A stretch of 64,000 nt of DNA from Pseudomonas sp. sp1636 (GTDB taxonomy: Bacteria; Pseudomonadota; Gammaproteobacteria; Pseudomonadales; Pseudomonadaceae): NCBI RefSeq assembly GCF_030376615.1, contig NZ_JARRAB010000018.1:1-64000 (forward strand), written 5' to 3'. A program made the translations under genes and the position numbers. The notes beneath the pieces are model-generated. The model searched no databases, was not told the origin of the DNA, and saw only the letters and a list, made by a program, of their open reading frames with translations. Shown in pieces: positions 34,803-43,277 of the stretch (positions are counted from its first letter, which is position 1; the number at the start of each line of letters is the position of its first letter).

Positions 34803-35585
34803 ATGAAGGCGAAAGGTCTGATCCACTTGCTTACCCGCTCACCGGTGTTTTCCAAGGTTGGCATAGAAGGGCTGCAGTTCCTTCTCGAAGGCGTCTCGTT
34901 GGTCAAGCTGGAAAGCGGTCAACATCTGTTTCACATGGGTGACAAAGCGGCTTATTTTTTCCTCGTCGAAGAGGGCAGCGTGGTGCTGTATCGGCCCAGC
35001 TATAAGGGCGATCATAAGATCTTTCGCAGCATGCTGGCCGGCGATCTCCTGGCGGAAACCGTCATGTTTGTCGAGCCTTGTTGTTATCCACTGTCGGCGC
35101 AGGCCAGCGTTGACTCCACTGTTTATCGATTGCCCCGGGAGCGTTTGCTGGAGCTGTGCCGGGCCTCGCCGGACTTCAGTATCGCCATGCTGGAAGGCAT
35201 GGCCGTACGGATATCCCAGTCGCTTAACCGTATCGATCTGCTGACCATAGGCAATTCCGCCCAGCGCCTGGTGGTTTATCTGATGGATCTGTACATCCAG
35301 CAGCGCAGTGCCTGGTTGACGCTGCCGGCCAGTCACGGCGTGCTGGCACGCCAGTTGAACATCACTCCGGAAACCTTCTCGCGCCAGTTGAGCGCCTTTC
35401 GCCGTGCGGGCCTTGTAGGGGGACGGAGCCAGGAATTGGTATTGCTGGATATCGAAGGGCTTTGCCATTCCGTCGAGTTGCCTGCACCGGAAATCGGCTT
35501 TGAGCGCGGAGAGTCTACAACACATCTGGGCAGCAGTTTATTTGACTGCTGCAACTACGCCAGACAGGCTTTGGGGAACAATTGA
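34803..35585 (+). CDS. Crp/Fnr-family transcriptional regulator, Dnr-like
   Basis: A 260-residue regulator. The N-terminal cyclic-nucleotide-binding fold (FHMGDKAAYFFLVEEGSVVL) is followed by a dimer helix and a C-terminal HTH_Crp domain with LARQLNITPETFSRQLSAFR, of which ETFSR-x-L is the recognition helix pattern shared with Dnr. There is no N-terminal cysteine cluster, so it is not an oxygen-sensing Fnr/Anr; a haem-dependent nitric-oxide response as in Dnr is possible. The final 35 residues are an extension. ATG 34803 has no strong ribosome binding site; GTG 34785 is the alternative. It converges with the NnrS gene, 10 bases away. Confidence 0.82.
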   Translation: MKAKGLIHLLTRSPVFSKVGIEGLQFLLEGVSLVKLESGQHLFHMGDKAAYFFLVEEGSVVLYRPSYKGDHKIFRSMLAGDLLAETVMFVEPCCYPLSAQASVDSTVYRLPRERLLELCRASPDFSIAMLEGMAVRISQSLNRIDLLTIGNSAQRLVVYLMDLYIQQRSAWLTLPASHGVLARQLNITPETFSRQLSAFRRAGLVGGRSQELVLLDIEGLCHSVELPAPEIGFERGESTTHLGSSLFDCCNYARQALGNN

Positions 35586-35595
35586 GCAAGCCTTT

Positions 35596-36837
35596 TCAGC
35601 AACCGTCGTCATTTCTCGCCTGAGGACCGGAGCAGTCTTCCAGGCCATCTTCGCGTGGGCCGGTGAGGGTGGTCCAGGTGTAGTAGAGGTATGCGGCAAA
35701 GCAAAGCGCCCACAGTAGGCCGGCCAGGCTCAGGATCGGCATGGCTGCATTTGCCGCCAGGGGCAGACCCGCTAGCGCCCGGAGCAGGGAGGCGATAACC
35801 AACAAAGTGGCGCAAAGCGGAAGCCAGGGTCGCCTGTCCAGCCAGAGCCCGGCATGAATACGGGCGACCAAGGCCATGACGGTGAAAATGGCCAGGGTAG
35901 CGGCCCCGCTGGTCAGCAGGTGCCGCCCAACCGACGGACTGAACGGTGCACCTAGCCAGGCTGCGCCCATGCCGGCGTAACCCAGTGCGATCAGCCAGTA
36001 GCTGGCGTAGAGCATCAAGGCCCAGCGACTGAAGAGTGCTCGGCCCACATGCCAGTCGTTAAGTAGATTGAACATGGCGGCAGCGGCGGCCAGAGCAACC
36101 CAGCCGGTGACACTGTGATGGCCCAGGGCGAACTCGCTCGCACTGCAGATGGCGATGCACAAGATCGCCAGATAGCGGCGTGGCGGACGAGCCAAGTAGC
36201 TGTCCGTCGGTGCGAGCCCGCCGGGACGCCCCTCTTCGATACGTCCGTTGACCACGCTCATGGAGATGCGGCTGGTGGCGATCACGATCAGTATCATCAC
36301 GACGCCTATTGCTGCTCGGATCCAGGGCAGCGCATCGGCTGCGGTGAGTTGTGCGATGAAGAATCCCAGTTGCAGCAAGCCCAGGCAGGTTATGACCCAG
36401 ACGAAGCTCAGGTGTTGGCGGCCCGGATCCTTCCATAGCGGCGGAGCGATCAGGCGCAGCAGAAGCAGCCAGAAGACCAGGTTGCAGAGAGCGGCGGGCC
36501 AGAGTCCGAGAGCTGGAGGCCAAAACGATGACAGCAGGTAGAACAGGCGGGCCAGTAACCATAGCCAGAGAAGGGCAAGCAGCACCTTGCCGCCGATTCC
36601 GGCTGTTCGGGTGAACTCCGGAACTGCGGTCAGGGCGAAGCCCGCAGTGGCCGCTGCGATGAAGCCGAAGGTCAGCTCATGAGCGTGCCAAAGAATAATG
36701 CCACCTGCAGGGTTCCAGGCCGACCACCAGCCATTCAGCAATAACAGCCAGACCAGCATGAAGAGTGTGGCGCTAGCGGCGGTCAGCAGGAAAAACGGGC
36801 GGAAGCCACACATCAGTAGAGGCAAAAGTCGGTTCAT
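35596..36837 (-). CDS. NnrS family haem/copper membrane protein
   Basis: A 413-residue polytopic inner-membrane protein with about 12 hydrophobic segments. CGFRPFFLLTAASATLFMLV at the start and LWHAHELTFGFIAAATAGF (conserved His residues) identify NnrS, a haem- and copper-containing protein that protects cells under nitrosative stress. A later conserved HHSVTGW and ARIHAGLWL hold more His. It is the last gene of an operon with the ABC transporter: its start overlaps the end of the ATPase gene by four bases. A link to a Dnr-like regulator next door supports a nitric-oxide connection. Confidence 0.88.
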   Translation of the reverse strand: MNRLLPLLMCGFRPFFLLTAASATLFMLVWLLLLNGWWSAWNPAGGIILWHAHELTFGFIAAATAGFALTAVPEFTRTAGIGGKVLLALLWLWLLARLFYLLSSFWPPALGLWPAALCNLVFWLLLLRLIAPPLWKDPGRQHLSFVWVITCLGLLQLGFFIAQLTAADALPWIRAAIGVVMILIVIATSRISMSVVNGRIEEGRPGGLAPTDSYLARPPRRYLAILCIAICSASEFALGHHSVTGWVALAAAAAMFNLLNDWHVGRALFSRWALMLYASYWLIALGYAGMGAAWLGAPFSPSVGRHLLTSGAATLAIFTVMALVARIHAGLWLDRRPWLPLCATLLVIASLLRALAGLPLAANAAMPILSLAGLLWALCFAAYLYYTWTTLTGPREDGLEDCSGPQARNDDGC

Positions 36838-37622
36838 AGCTGGCAGCCTGCGTGCGCCCCATGGCGGGTGACAATAGGCGCCAGAGTCCCCTGGCCCAGG
36901 CCGAAACCGATACGCATTTCCCGGGTTTCCATGAGCTCGCCAGTTGTCTTGTATATCCAGGCCTCCGTGCGTTGGTTCTGCGGCAGGCCCAAGACGAACT
37001 CATGTACCAGACGCCCGGGGTTGGGCACCATCAGCAGGACGCGATCCGCCAGACGCACGGCTTCCATGAGGTCGTGGGTGATCAGCAGAACCGCGCTGCC
37101 ACGTTGCATGAGCTGTTCGCGGAGCAGGGCATAAAGCTCCAGCTTTAAGCCGACGTCGAGTGATGAGAAGGGTTCGTCGAGCAACAGCAGATCGGGCGAT
37201 AGCACCAGGGCGCGGCCAAGGGAAACTCTGCTTTGCATGCCGCCCGAAAGTTCATGTGGGTACTTGAGCAGATCGCTCTCTGTCAGCCCAAGGCGGGCAG
37301 CAAAATTCGCCACCTGCTTGCGGCGAGCAGCCTTGGGGACGCCGAGGGCCTTGAGGCCGAGGGCAATATTGTCCCTGGCGGTCATCCAGGGCATCAGACT
37401 GGGCTGCTGGAACACGCAGCTTATCCCGCGGAAGTCGCATTGCATGACGATTTCCGAGGGTCCGATCAAGCCGGCGATCACTTGCAATAACGTGCTCTTG
37501 CCGCACCCGGAGGGGCCGATCAAGGCCAGGGTTTCGCCTGCGTAGAGGTCGAGCCCGACATCGGCCAGGACCTCGGTCGGACCATATCGGTGATAGAGAT
37601 GGCGAATGTGCAGGGCGTTCAT
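36834..37622 (-). CDS. ABC transporter ATP-binding protein, nitrate/sulfonate/taurine type
   Basis: A 262-residue ATPase. Walker A is GPSGCGKSTLL (residues 38-48 region), Q-loop VFQQPSLMPWMT, signature LSGGMQSRVSLGRAL, Walker B LLLLDEPFSSLD, H-loop LLITHDLMEAV. The sequence order and D-loop are those of the SsuB/TauB/NrtD group. It powers the permease encoded directly upstream, whose stop overlaps this start (ATGA). It overlaps the NnrS gene in turn. The imported compound is unknown. Confidence 0.9.
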   Translation of the reverse strand: MNALHIRHLYHRYGPTEVLADVGLDLYAGETLALIGPSGCGKSTLLQVIAGLIGPSEIVMQCDFRGISCVFQQPSLMPWMTARDNIALGLKALGVPKAARRKQVANFAARLGLTESDLLKYPHELSGGMQSRVSLGRALVLSPDLLLLDEPFSSLDVGLKLELYALLREQLMQRGSAVLLITHDLMEAVRLADRVLLMVPNPGRLVHEFVLGLPQNQRTEAWIYKTTGELMETREMRIGFGLGQGTLAPIVTRHGAHAGCQL

Positions 37623-38470
37623 TTTTCCTCCACCGTGCGCCAACGTTCGACCCGCCGCTTGAGTGGCTCGAGGAGCAGGTATTCGGTGCCCAGCAACAGT
37701 GCCAGCACCGCGAGAATCCAGGCGAGTGAGGTGGCTGTATCCAGTTGTGCGCGGGAAACCGCCAGGGCCGCGCCGACGCCATCCGTAGTGCTCAGTAGTT
37801 CGGCCATCACCACTACCTTCCACGAGGTTCCGAGCGCCGTGACCCACGCCGGGAACAGGTAAGAGGCGACATGGGGAACGTACAGGTCGGTAAGGAGCAT
37901 GCCTCTGGGCAGCCGGTAGGCTCGCGCGACCTTCAGCAGTTGATTGTCCAGCGTGCGTGCGCCTTGCATGGCGGCGGCGAATGCGATGGGGAAGCAGGCG
38001 ATGAATACCGTGAATACGGGGGTCGCATCACCCATGCCGAACCAGAGCATGGCCAGCACCAGCCAGGCGATCGGTGGCATGCCCAGCAGCAGTGTGACCA
38101 ATGGTCGTGAAAGCATGGCCGCAGTGAGCGAGCGACCGGCTAGCAATCCCAGAAAACTGCCGGCGAGCAGGGCGGCGCTTAGCCCATAGAAGGTGCGACG
38201 GGCGGAAATGCCCAATTGCGCAAGGGCAATGCCATCTTCGAACATGAGCGAAAGTTGCACCAGCGTTGCCAGCGGGCCCGGCAGCACCAGGGCGCCATAG
38301 CCCTGCGCCGCGAGCTCCCATGTTGCGCAGAAAAGCAGCAGGCTTGCCAGGGCTCCCCAGCCACTCCATAGATAGTTCAGCGTAGACAGCAAGCTATCGA
38401 ACGCCACTTTCAAGAACGCCACTTTCAAGAACGCCATTTTCAAGAACGCCATTTTCAATAGGAGGCGCAT
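37619..38470 (-). CDS. ABC transporter permease with N-terminal pentapeptide repeats
   Basis: A 283-residue inner-membrane permease of the SsuC/TauC type with about six helices and the EAA-loop segment LKVARAYRLPRGMLLTDLYV. The N-terminus is odd: a 15-base unit repeated four times encodes KMAFL-KMAFL-KVAFL-KVAFD before the first normal segment. The true start is uncertain since several ATG codons lie inside the repeat; ATG 38470 directly follows the stop of the binding-protein gene. The repeat number could change by slippage without breaking the frame. Confidence 0.82.
   Translation of the reverse strand: MRLLLKMAFLKMAFLKVAFLKVAFDSLLSTLNYLWSGWGALASLLLFCATWELAAQGYGALVLPGPLATLVQLSLMFEDGIALAQLGISARRTFYGLSAALLAGSFLGLLAGRSLTAAMLSRPLVTLLLGMPPIAWLVLAMLWFGMGDATPVFTVFIACFPIAFAAAMQGARTLDNQLLKVARAYRLPRGMLLTDLYVPHVASYLFPAWVTALGTSWKVVVMAELLSTTDGVGAALAVSRAQLDTATSLAWILAVLALLLGTEYLLLEPLKRRVERWRTVEEK
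38399..38458. repeat. Four tandem 15-base repeats
   Basis: Units at 38399, 38414, 38429 and 38444, each GAACGCCAxTTTCAA with C in the first two and T in the last two. They encode the K-M/V-A-F-L pentapeptides of the permease N-terminus. Confidence 0.95.
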
Positions 38471-39502
38471 TTAGTTGGCTGCGCCGCCATAAAAGCCGGC
38501 ATCTGGAAGTTTACCGCCAACGCTGGCAGGCTGACGCTCGAGCAGGAGCCGGAAGAATGCTTCCAGCTCAGGGCGGGCCTGGATCGCACTCGAGTGATGA
38601 CGGGACAAGACCTGGAGGGAATCGGTGACGGCTTCGGGGCTGAGCAGGCCGATATGGCGGGCGACCATCTCGCCGCACTTCCGGGGGTGCTCGAAGCACC
38701 AATCGCTGGACTGTGTGTAGGCTTCTTCGAGACGCTGAGTCATGTGCGAATCGATGCGGGCTGCGCCTAACGCCGCCAACCCGGCCTGGGGAATGCGGGC
38801 TTCGCTGTTGTGCAGGCTGCCCCACTGTTCCTGCAGGTTGACGCTGCGGAACAGTTCTGGCGCGACCAACGATACTGGAAAGGAGCGGGTCTTGCGTAGT
38901 GCCATGGAGACTGCGGGCTCGGCCAGCAAGGCATGATCGACCTGACGCATGATCAGGAGTTGCAAGGCATCCAGCGGTGTCGAGGTGTAGCGCAGGCGGA
39001 AATCCTTGCTCGGATCCAGCCCCTGCCGGTCGACGAGAAAGCTGAATACGATATCCGGCATATCGGCGCGGAAGGGGATGGCCACCTCCTGACCCTTGAA
39101 ATCGGCCAGTGTTTTCATATTCGGATTACGTGACACCATCCACAATGATCCCCAGCCGGACACGTTGAGCAGGGTGATGTCGGCACCTCGGTTGTACAGG
39201 TTGGCTGCTACATTGGTTGGGGCGGCGATAAAGTCGGCCTGCTTGCCGACCACCAATGCGCGCAACTGATCCGGGTTGGTCCAGAGCACGAACTCGATGT
39301 TTTGCGCCAGGTCGTTCAGGGATCCGCTTTCCAGCATATGTATCAGCGGATACGAAACCGAGGCTGGCGGACCTGCCAGTACCAGTCGTGACCGGCCGAT
39401 GGATTGCGCATCTGCCAGCGTCGGCAGCCATGGCCCAAAGGACAACACGAGCATTGTCAGTAGTATGAGACGCTTGAAGCGGGTGGCACTGGTCGATGTC
39501 AC
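38471..39502 (-). CDS. ABC transporter substrate-binding protein, NitT/TauT family
   Basis: A 343-residue periplasmic protein. The signal peptide spans about residues 1-32 (LILLTMLVLSFGPWLPTLAD). The NMT1/SsuA-like fold follows, with ADFIAAPTNVAANLYNRGAD, a region matching the ligand cleft, and LADFKGQEVAIPFRADMPD. It should deliver a small molecule to the permease. GTG 39502 is preferred because it leads straight into the signal peptide; longer frames would run through the promoter and Fur-like box. First gene of the four-gene operon ending with nnrS. The ligand is unknown; iron-linked expression suggests a metal-related or haem-related role. Confidence 0.8.
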   Translation of the reverse strand: MTSTSATRFKRLILLTMLVLSFGPWLPTLADAQSIGRSRLVLAGPPASVSYPLIHMLESGSLNDLAQNIEFVLWTNPDQLRALVVGKQADFIAAPTNVAANLYNRGADITLLNVSGWGSLWMVSRNPNMKTLADFKGQEVAIPFRADMPDIVFSFLVDRQGLDPSKDFRLRYTSTPLDALQLLIMRQVDHALLAEPAVSMALRKTRSFPVSLVAPELFRSVNLQEQWGSLHNSEARIPQAGLAALGAARIDSHMTQRLEEAYTQSSDWCFEHPRKCGEMVARHIGLLSPEAVTDSLQVLSRHHSSAIQARPELEAFFRLLLERQPASVGGKLPDAGFYGGAAN

Positions 39503-39580
39503 TTGGCATTCCACGTTGAGGGCATGTGGATCCTGATCGTTTGGATCCAAAGAATTCGAGTATATGCACCATATATTTTG

Positions 39581-39600
39581 AATGAGAATGATAATTATCA
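39581..39600 (-). promoter_or_regulatory. Fur-like box overlapping an FNR/DNR-type palindrome
   Basis: AATGAGAATGATAATTATCA. On the gene strand it reads TTGATAATTATCAT, nine of ten positions of TTGAT-N4-ATCAA, and at the same time GAGAATGATAATTATC is a good Fur site. It lies 80-100 bases before the binding-protein gene. Confidence 0.65.
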
Positions 39601-40094
39601 AGTGAGACGTACTATTCATTCTTGGTGAGCGTGGGTAACCAAAGCTCAGACCTGTTGCCGCCGACGCATTATCGACCTGGGTGCCGACACTATGTTGACC
39701 CGGCCCGACAGTCTGAAAAGCGAAAGGCAACAACAAGTTCGGCGTTCGAAATAAGGTCAATGAAATTCCGGTACGTGGGTCAAAAGCGCATCGGCTGCAA
39801 CAGGTGCGTTGCTACAGGTAGTAAACGAAATAAAGCAAATCGCAAGGGCGTGACGGTCGAGGAAATGATCGAGGGGCATTTCGTCTCGATTGTAAGGCTG
39901 GATAGAGATGCTGCGTGCCTACACCCGAAACCGGGAAAAGGAAGATGGGCACTATGACCCGCTCAAATTTGGCATATGACGACGGCCGCCTGCAGGCGGC
40001 TCCGCTACTTGTCCCTTTGAGGGGCTATTTACTCCGCTCCCGTGGTGCTTGGGGAGCAGCCCAATCACCAGTGCTGCTTCGCGCCGGGAGCGCA
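39601..40094. other. Intergenic region between the ABC operon and the AraC gene
   Basis: A 111-codon plus-strand frame (39622-39957) has no recognisable domain and no ribosome binding site; it is not called. A 16-bp palindrome GCCGCCTGCAGGCGGC is at 39985-40000. Nothing else seen. Confidence 0.4.
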
Positions 40095-41057
40095 CTACCT
40101 GTTGTTGGGTAAGCCGGCGCGGATCTCGCTGGCGGTGCAGCCGAAGTGCTGGCGAAAGCTGCGGGTGAACTGGGCCTGGTCGCTGAAGCCCCAGTGCAGC
40201 GCCAGTTCGCCAATCGACAGGTGGCAGTGCGGGTCGTGCAGGCGCCGGTTGATGGCTTCCAGGCGCTGCACACGAATCCACTCGCCGAGGCTGTAGGGGG
40301 TGCTGGTAAACAGCTTGTGCACATAGCGCACCGACAGGCCGCAGGCGGCGGCGACCTGCTGCGGGGTCAGTTCGGACGAGCACAGGTGTTGTTCGACATA
40401 GTGCTCGATGCGCTGCAGGTGCAAGGCGGCCAGGTTCGAGCTTTCGCTGTTGAGCACCCGTTCGTCCTGGCGCAGGGCCATCAGCAGGGTCGAAAGGGCT
40501 TGCTCCAGCAGCATGTGGCGGGCGGCCTGGTCGCACTCGTCGAAGCGCGCGGCGCACATGGCCAACTGGTCGACGAAGATCCGCCCGAGGCTGCGCTTGG
40601 CATCGAAGCAGAAGCGCGTATAGCGCTCGGCGCCGCGCAGTTGGCCATGCAGGGCACGCTCGGGCAGCTTGAATACCCAGAGATCGTTGTCGCTGGCGTA
40701 GTGGAAGCGGTAGGGCGCATCGCCGCGCTCGAAGATGAAGCCGCCTGGCTGGCAGTGCAGTTCGCGGCCGTCCTGCTCGAAATGCACCTCGGCACGGCGC
40801 GGCACCGTGACCAGGTAGCAAGCTTCGCGATCCTCGCTGACCTGGGCCTTGCTGCGCGAGTAGCCGAGCTGGCTGGAGCGTAGGCGCGACAAGGTCAGGG
40901 AGGTGCTGTTGGTTTCCCAGATCTGCAGGCTGCCGCTGAAACTGGCGTTGGGGGCGAATTCCAGCGACAGGGGGAAATAGGTGCTGCCGATGGCCTCGGC
41001 CCAGCGCGGTTGGCGCTCACCATCGGGCCAATAGCGGGTGGAGAGTTGCTGTGCCAT
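40095..41057 (-). CDS. AraC-family regulator, probable lactam-responsive (OplR-like)
   Basis: A 320-residue protein. The N-terminal AraC-binding-like domain (about residues 25-190, with RAEVHFEQDGRELHCQPGGF and FERGDAPYRF) is followed by a C-terminal double HTH: QQVAAACGLSVRYVHKLFTS and IGELALHWGFSDQAQFTRSF, with the family ending RQHFGCTASEIR. It lies 94 bases behind the lactamase/hydantoinase A gene, in the same direction. In P. putida the AraC regulator OplR sits next to oplBA and responds to valerolactam and caprolactam; the same arrangement suggests the same role here. This is inference from position and family. Confidence 0.8.
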   Translation of the reverse strand: MAQQLSTRYWPDGERQPRWAEAIGSTYFPLSLEFAPNASFSGSLQIWETNSTSLTLSRLRSSQLGYSRSKAQVSEDREACYLVTVPRRAEVHFEQDGRELHCQPGGFIFERGDAPYRFHYASDNDLWVFKLPERALHGQLRGAERYTRFCFDAKRSLGRIFVDQLAMCAARFDECDQAARHMLLEQALSTLLMALRQDERVLNSESSNLAALHLQRIEHYVEQHLCSSELTPQQVAAACGLSVRYVHKLFTSTPYSLGEWIRVQRLEAINRRLHDPHCHLSIGELALHWGFSDQAQFTRSFRQHFGCTASEIRAGLPNNR

Positions 41058-41086
41058 GGCCGATCCTCATTTTTATTGTTGTGAGG

Positions 41087-41117
41087 ACGGCGCCGATCAG
41101 TAAACCGTCGGCGCCGT
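41087..41117 (-). terminator. Perfect 10-bp hairpin after the hydantoinase A gene
   Basis: ACGGCGCCGA (41087-41096) pairs with TCGGCGCCGT (41108-41117). No T-run follows on the minus strand, so it may be a partial terminator or an mRNA stabiliser before the AraC gene. Confidence 0.45.
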
Positions 41118-41151
41118 TGATTTGCCATCATTTGCCAATGTTTACGGGGGG

Positions 41152-43242
41152 TCAATCACCAGGCGTCAGTCGGTAGGTGGCCGAAGGCGCCAGGGTGGCC
41201 TGCCAGCCCGGCGGCACCACTATGTTGGTGGTCGCTTCCTCGATCACGCAGGGGCCCTGGATGGTCTGCCCGGCCTGCAGCCGGTCGCCGTTGTACACCG
41301 GGGTGTCCTGCCAGTCGTCCTGGGCGTTGAACAGCATCGGTCGGTGGCCGACCGGTTTGGCCTTGGCGGGCGCGTCGGGGATGACCAGCTCCGGCATGGG
41401 CGGTCGTTGTAGGCGGGCGATCACCGAGCATTCGAGGTTGACCAGCTCGACCGGGCTGTCCGGCTCGCTGTAGGAGAACAGCGCCTTGTGCCGCCGGTGG
41501 AAGGCTTCGCGCAGCGCCGCCAGGCTGCTGCGGTCGAGTCGCTCGCAGCTCAGCTCGACGTTGCACTCGTGGATCTGCCCGAGGTAGCGAATTTCCAGGT
41601 TGTACTGGCAGTCGACCCGGTTGCCGGCGCTGAAACCGTCGTCGCGCAGGTTGGCCATGCCGCGTTCGCGCAGTTGGTGCAGGGCCAGGTTAAGTCGTTC
41701 GAGGTCGACGTGCGCATCATCCAGGCGCATCGGCAGGGTGGTCAACTGGTCGTAGCGGATGTCCGAGAGAATCTGGCCGAAGGCGCATAAGCCGGAAGCG
41801 ACCTTGGGGATCAGCACCACCTGGCTGCCGATCTCCTCGGCCAGGCGCATCACGTGCATGCCCGCCGCTCCACCGGCGCCGATCAGGGCGAAATCGCGCG
41901 GGTCATAGCCGCGCTCCACCGATACCCGGCGGATGCCGCTGACCATGTTCAGGTTAACCAGGGTGATGATACCGATGGCCGCGCGCTCGACGCTTATGCC
42001 CAGCGGTTCGGCGATCTTGCTGCGGATCGCCTCGATCGCAGCCTGGCGGTTGAGGCGGATGCTGCCGCCGAGCAGGGCGCCGTCGGCCAGATAACCGAGC
42101 GCCAGGTTGGCGTCGGTCACGGTCGGCTCCACGCCGCCCTTGCCGTAGCACACCGGGCCGGGGGTGGCGCCGGCGCTGCGCGGACCGACTTGGAGCATGC
42201 CGAAGTCGTCGAGGTGGGCGATGGAGCCGCCGCCGGCGCCGAGGGTTTCCACCTGGATCATCGGTACGCCGATGCGGTAGCGCAGGAAGTCGCTGTCCTT
42301 GCTGAAATTGGTGCGTCCGCCCTTGCTTAGGGTGATGTCGAACGAGGTGCCACCCATGTCGACGGTGATCACGTTGTCGATGCCGAAGGGCTGGGCCACG
42401 CACAGACCGGCTTGCGGCGCGGAGGCCGGGCCGGAGTTGATCGCATTGACCGCCCGCTCGCGCATCACCGCGCCGGGCGCCAGGCCGCCGTTGGACTGGA
42501 AGTAGCGGGTCGGTTGCTGCGCGCCGAGTTCCTCGAACAGGGCGTCGATGCGTTCGATATAGCGACCCATCACCGGGCTCAGGTAGGCGTTGACCACGGT
42601 GGTGGAGGTGCGGGTGTATTCGCGAATCTGCGGGAACACCTGGTGGCCGCTGCAGACGAACACGTCCGGCAGGGCGGCGCGCACCAGTTGCATGGCGCGC
42701 TGTTCGTGACTGGGGTTGCGCACCGACCAGACGAAGGAGATCGCCACCGCCTGCACCTGTTGTTCGCGGAAGTAGTCGATGGCGGCATGAATCGCCGCCT
42801 CGTCCAGCGGGCTGTATTGGCTGCCATCGCTGAGTATCCGCCCGCCAATCGGGCGGCGCAGGTGGCGCGGCACCAGCATATACGCCGGCGGGTAGGTGGC
42901 GTCGTAGCGATGGCCGTCTTCCTTGTGACCGAGGCGGATTTCCAGGCTGTCTTCATGGCCGTCGGTGCACAGCAGGCCAACCTTGACCCCGGTCTTCTCG
43001 ATCAGCGCGTTGAGCGCCACTGTGGTGCCGTTGATGCACAGGTCGCAGTCGGCAATGATCTCGGCCGGGGTGCGGCCGATGGCATCGGCAATCTGCGCCA
43101 GGCCGTTGCGGATCGCCAGGGTGCCGTCATGCGGGGTGGATGGCGCCTTGAACAGCTGCACATTGCCCTGGTGGTCGGCGAGGATGAAGTCGGTGAAGGT
43201 GCCGCCGGCATCGATGCCCAGGCGATATTGTTGTTTGCTCAT
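41152..43242 (-). CDS. ATP-dependent lactamase/hydantoinase subunit A (HyuA, OplA/CapA-like)
   Basis: A 696-residue protein of the hydantoinase A/oxoprolinase family. The N-terminus has the ASKHA phosphate motif LGIDAGGTFTDFIL, then VALNALIEKTGVKVGLLCTDG. The central domain has VDMGGTSFDITLS (second phosphate motif), and VSVERGYDPRDFALIGAGGA the adenosine motif. It should activate the lactam amide with ATP. Partner subunit B is encoded 35 bases upstream. The family includes N-methylhydantoinase, acetone carboxylase-like proteins, OplBA and caprolactamase; aminotransferase, DavD and GlaH genes nearby favour a C5 lactam. GAGG precedes ATG 43242. Confidence 0.85.
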   Translation of the reverse strand: MSKQQYRLGIDAGGTFTDFILADHQGNVQLFKAPSTPHDGTLAIRNGLAQIADAIGRTPAEIIADCDLCINGTTVALNALIEKTGVKVGLLCTDGHEDSLEIRLGHKEDGHRYDATYPPAYMLVPRHLRRPIGGRILSDGSQYSPLDEAAIHAAIDYFREQQVQAVAISFVWSVRNPSHEQRAMQLVRAALPDVFVCSGHQVFPQIREYTRTSTTVVNAYLSPVMGRYIERIDALFEELGAQQPTRYFQSNGGLAPGAVMRERAVNAINSGPASAPQAGLCVAQPFGIDNVITVDMGGTSFDITLSKGGRTNFSKDSDFLRYRIGVPMIQVETLGAGGGSIAHLDDFGMLQVGPRSAGATPGPVCYGKGGVEPTVTDANLALGYLADGALLGGSIRLNRQAAIEAIRSKIAEPLGISVERAAIGIITLVNLNMVSGIRRVSVERGYDPRDFALIGAGGAAGMHVMRLAEEIGSQVVLIPKVASGLCAFGQILSDIRYDQLTTLPMRLDDAHVDLERLNLALHQLRERGMANLRDDGFSAGNRVDCQYNLEIRYLGQIHECNVELSCERLDRSSLAALREAFHRRHKALFSYSEPDSPVELVNLECSVIARLQRPPMPELVIPDAPAKAKPVGHRPMLFNAQDDWQDTPVYNGDRLQAGQTIQGPCVIEEATTNIVVPPGWQATLAPSATYRLTPGD

Positions 43243-43277
43243 GCTCGAATCCTCTGCATTGCTCAATGGGGCGGTGC

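Noticed and set aside
34803..35585. Anr/Fnr oxygen sensor
   Set aside because: The N-terminal cysteine cluster needed for the iron-sulfur centre is missing; a Dnr-like assignment fits better.
39622..39957. 111-codon plus-strand frame between the ABC operon and the AraC gene
   Set aside because: No ribosome binding site, no domain, and odd composition; it begins directly beside the Fur-like promoter on the other strand.
27970..40094. Intact prophage
   Set aside because: Only a truncated integrase N-terminus is present; no capsid, portal, terminase or lysis genes.
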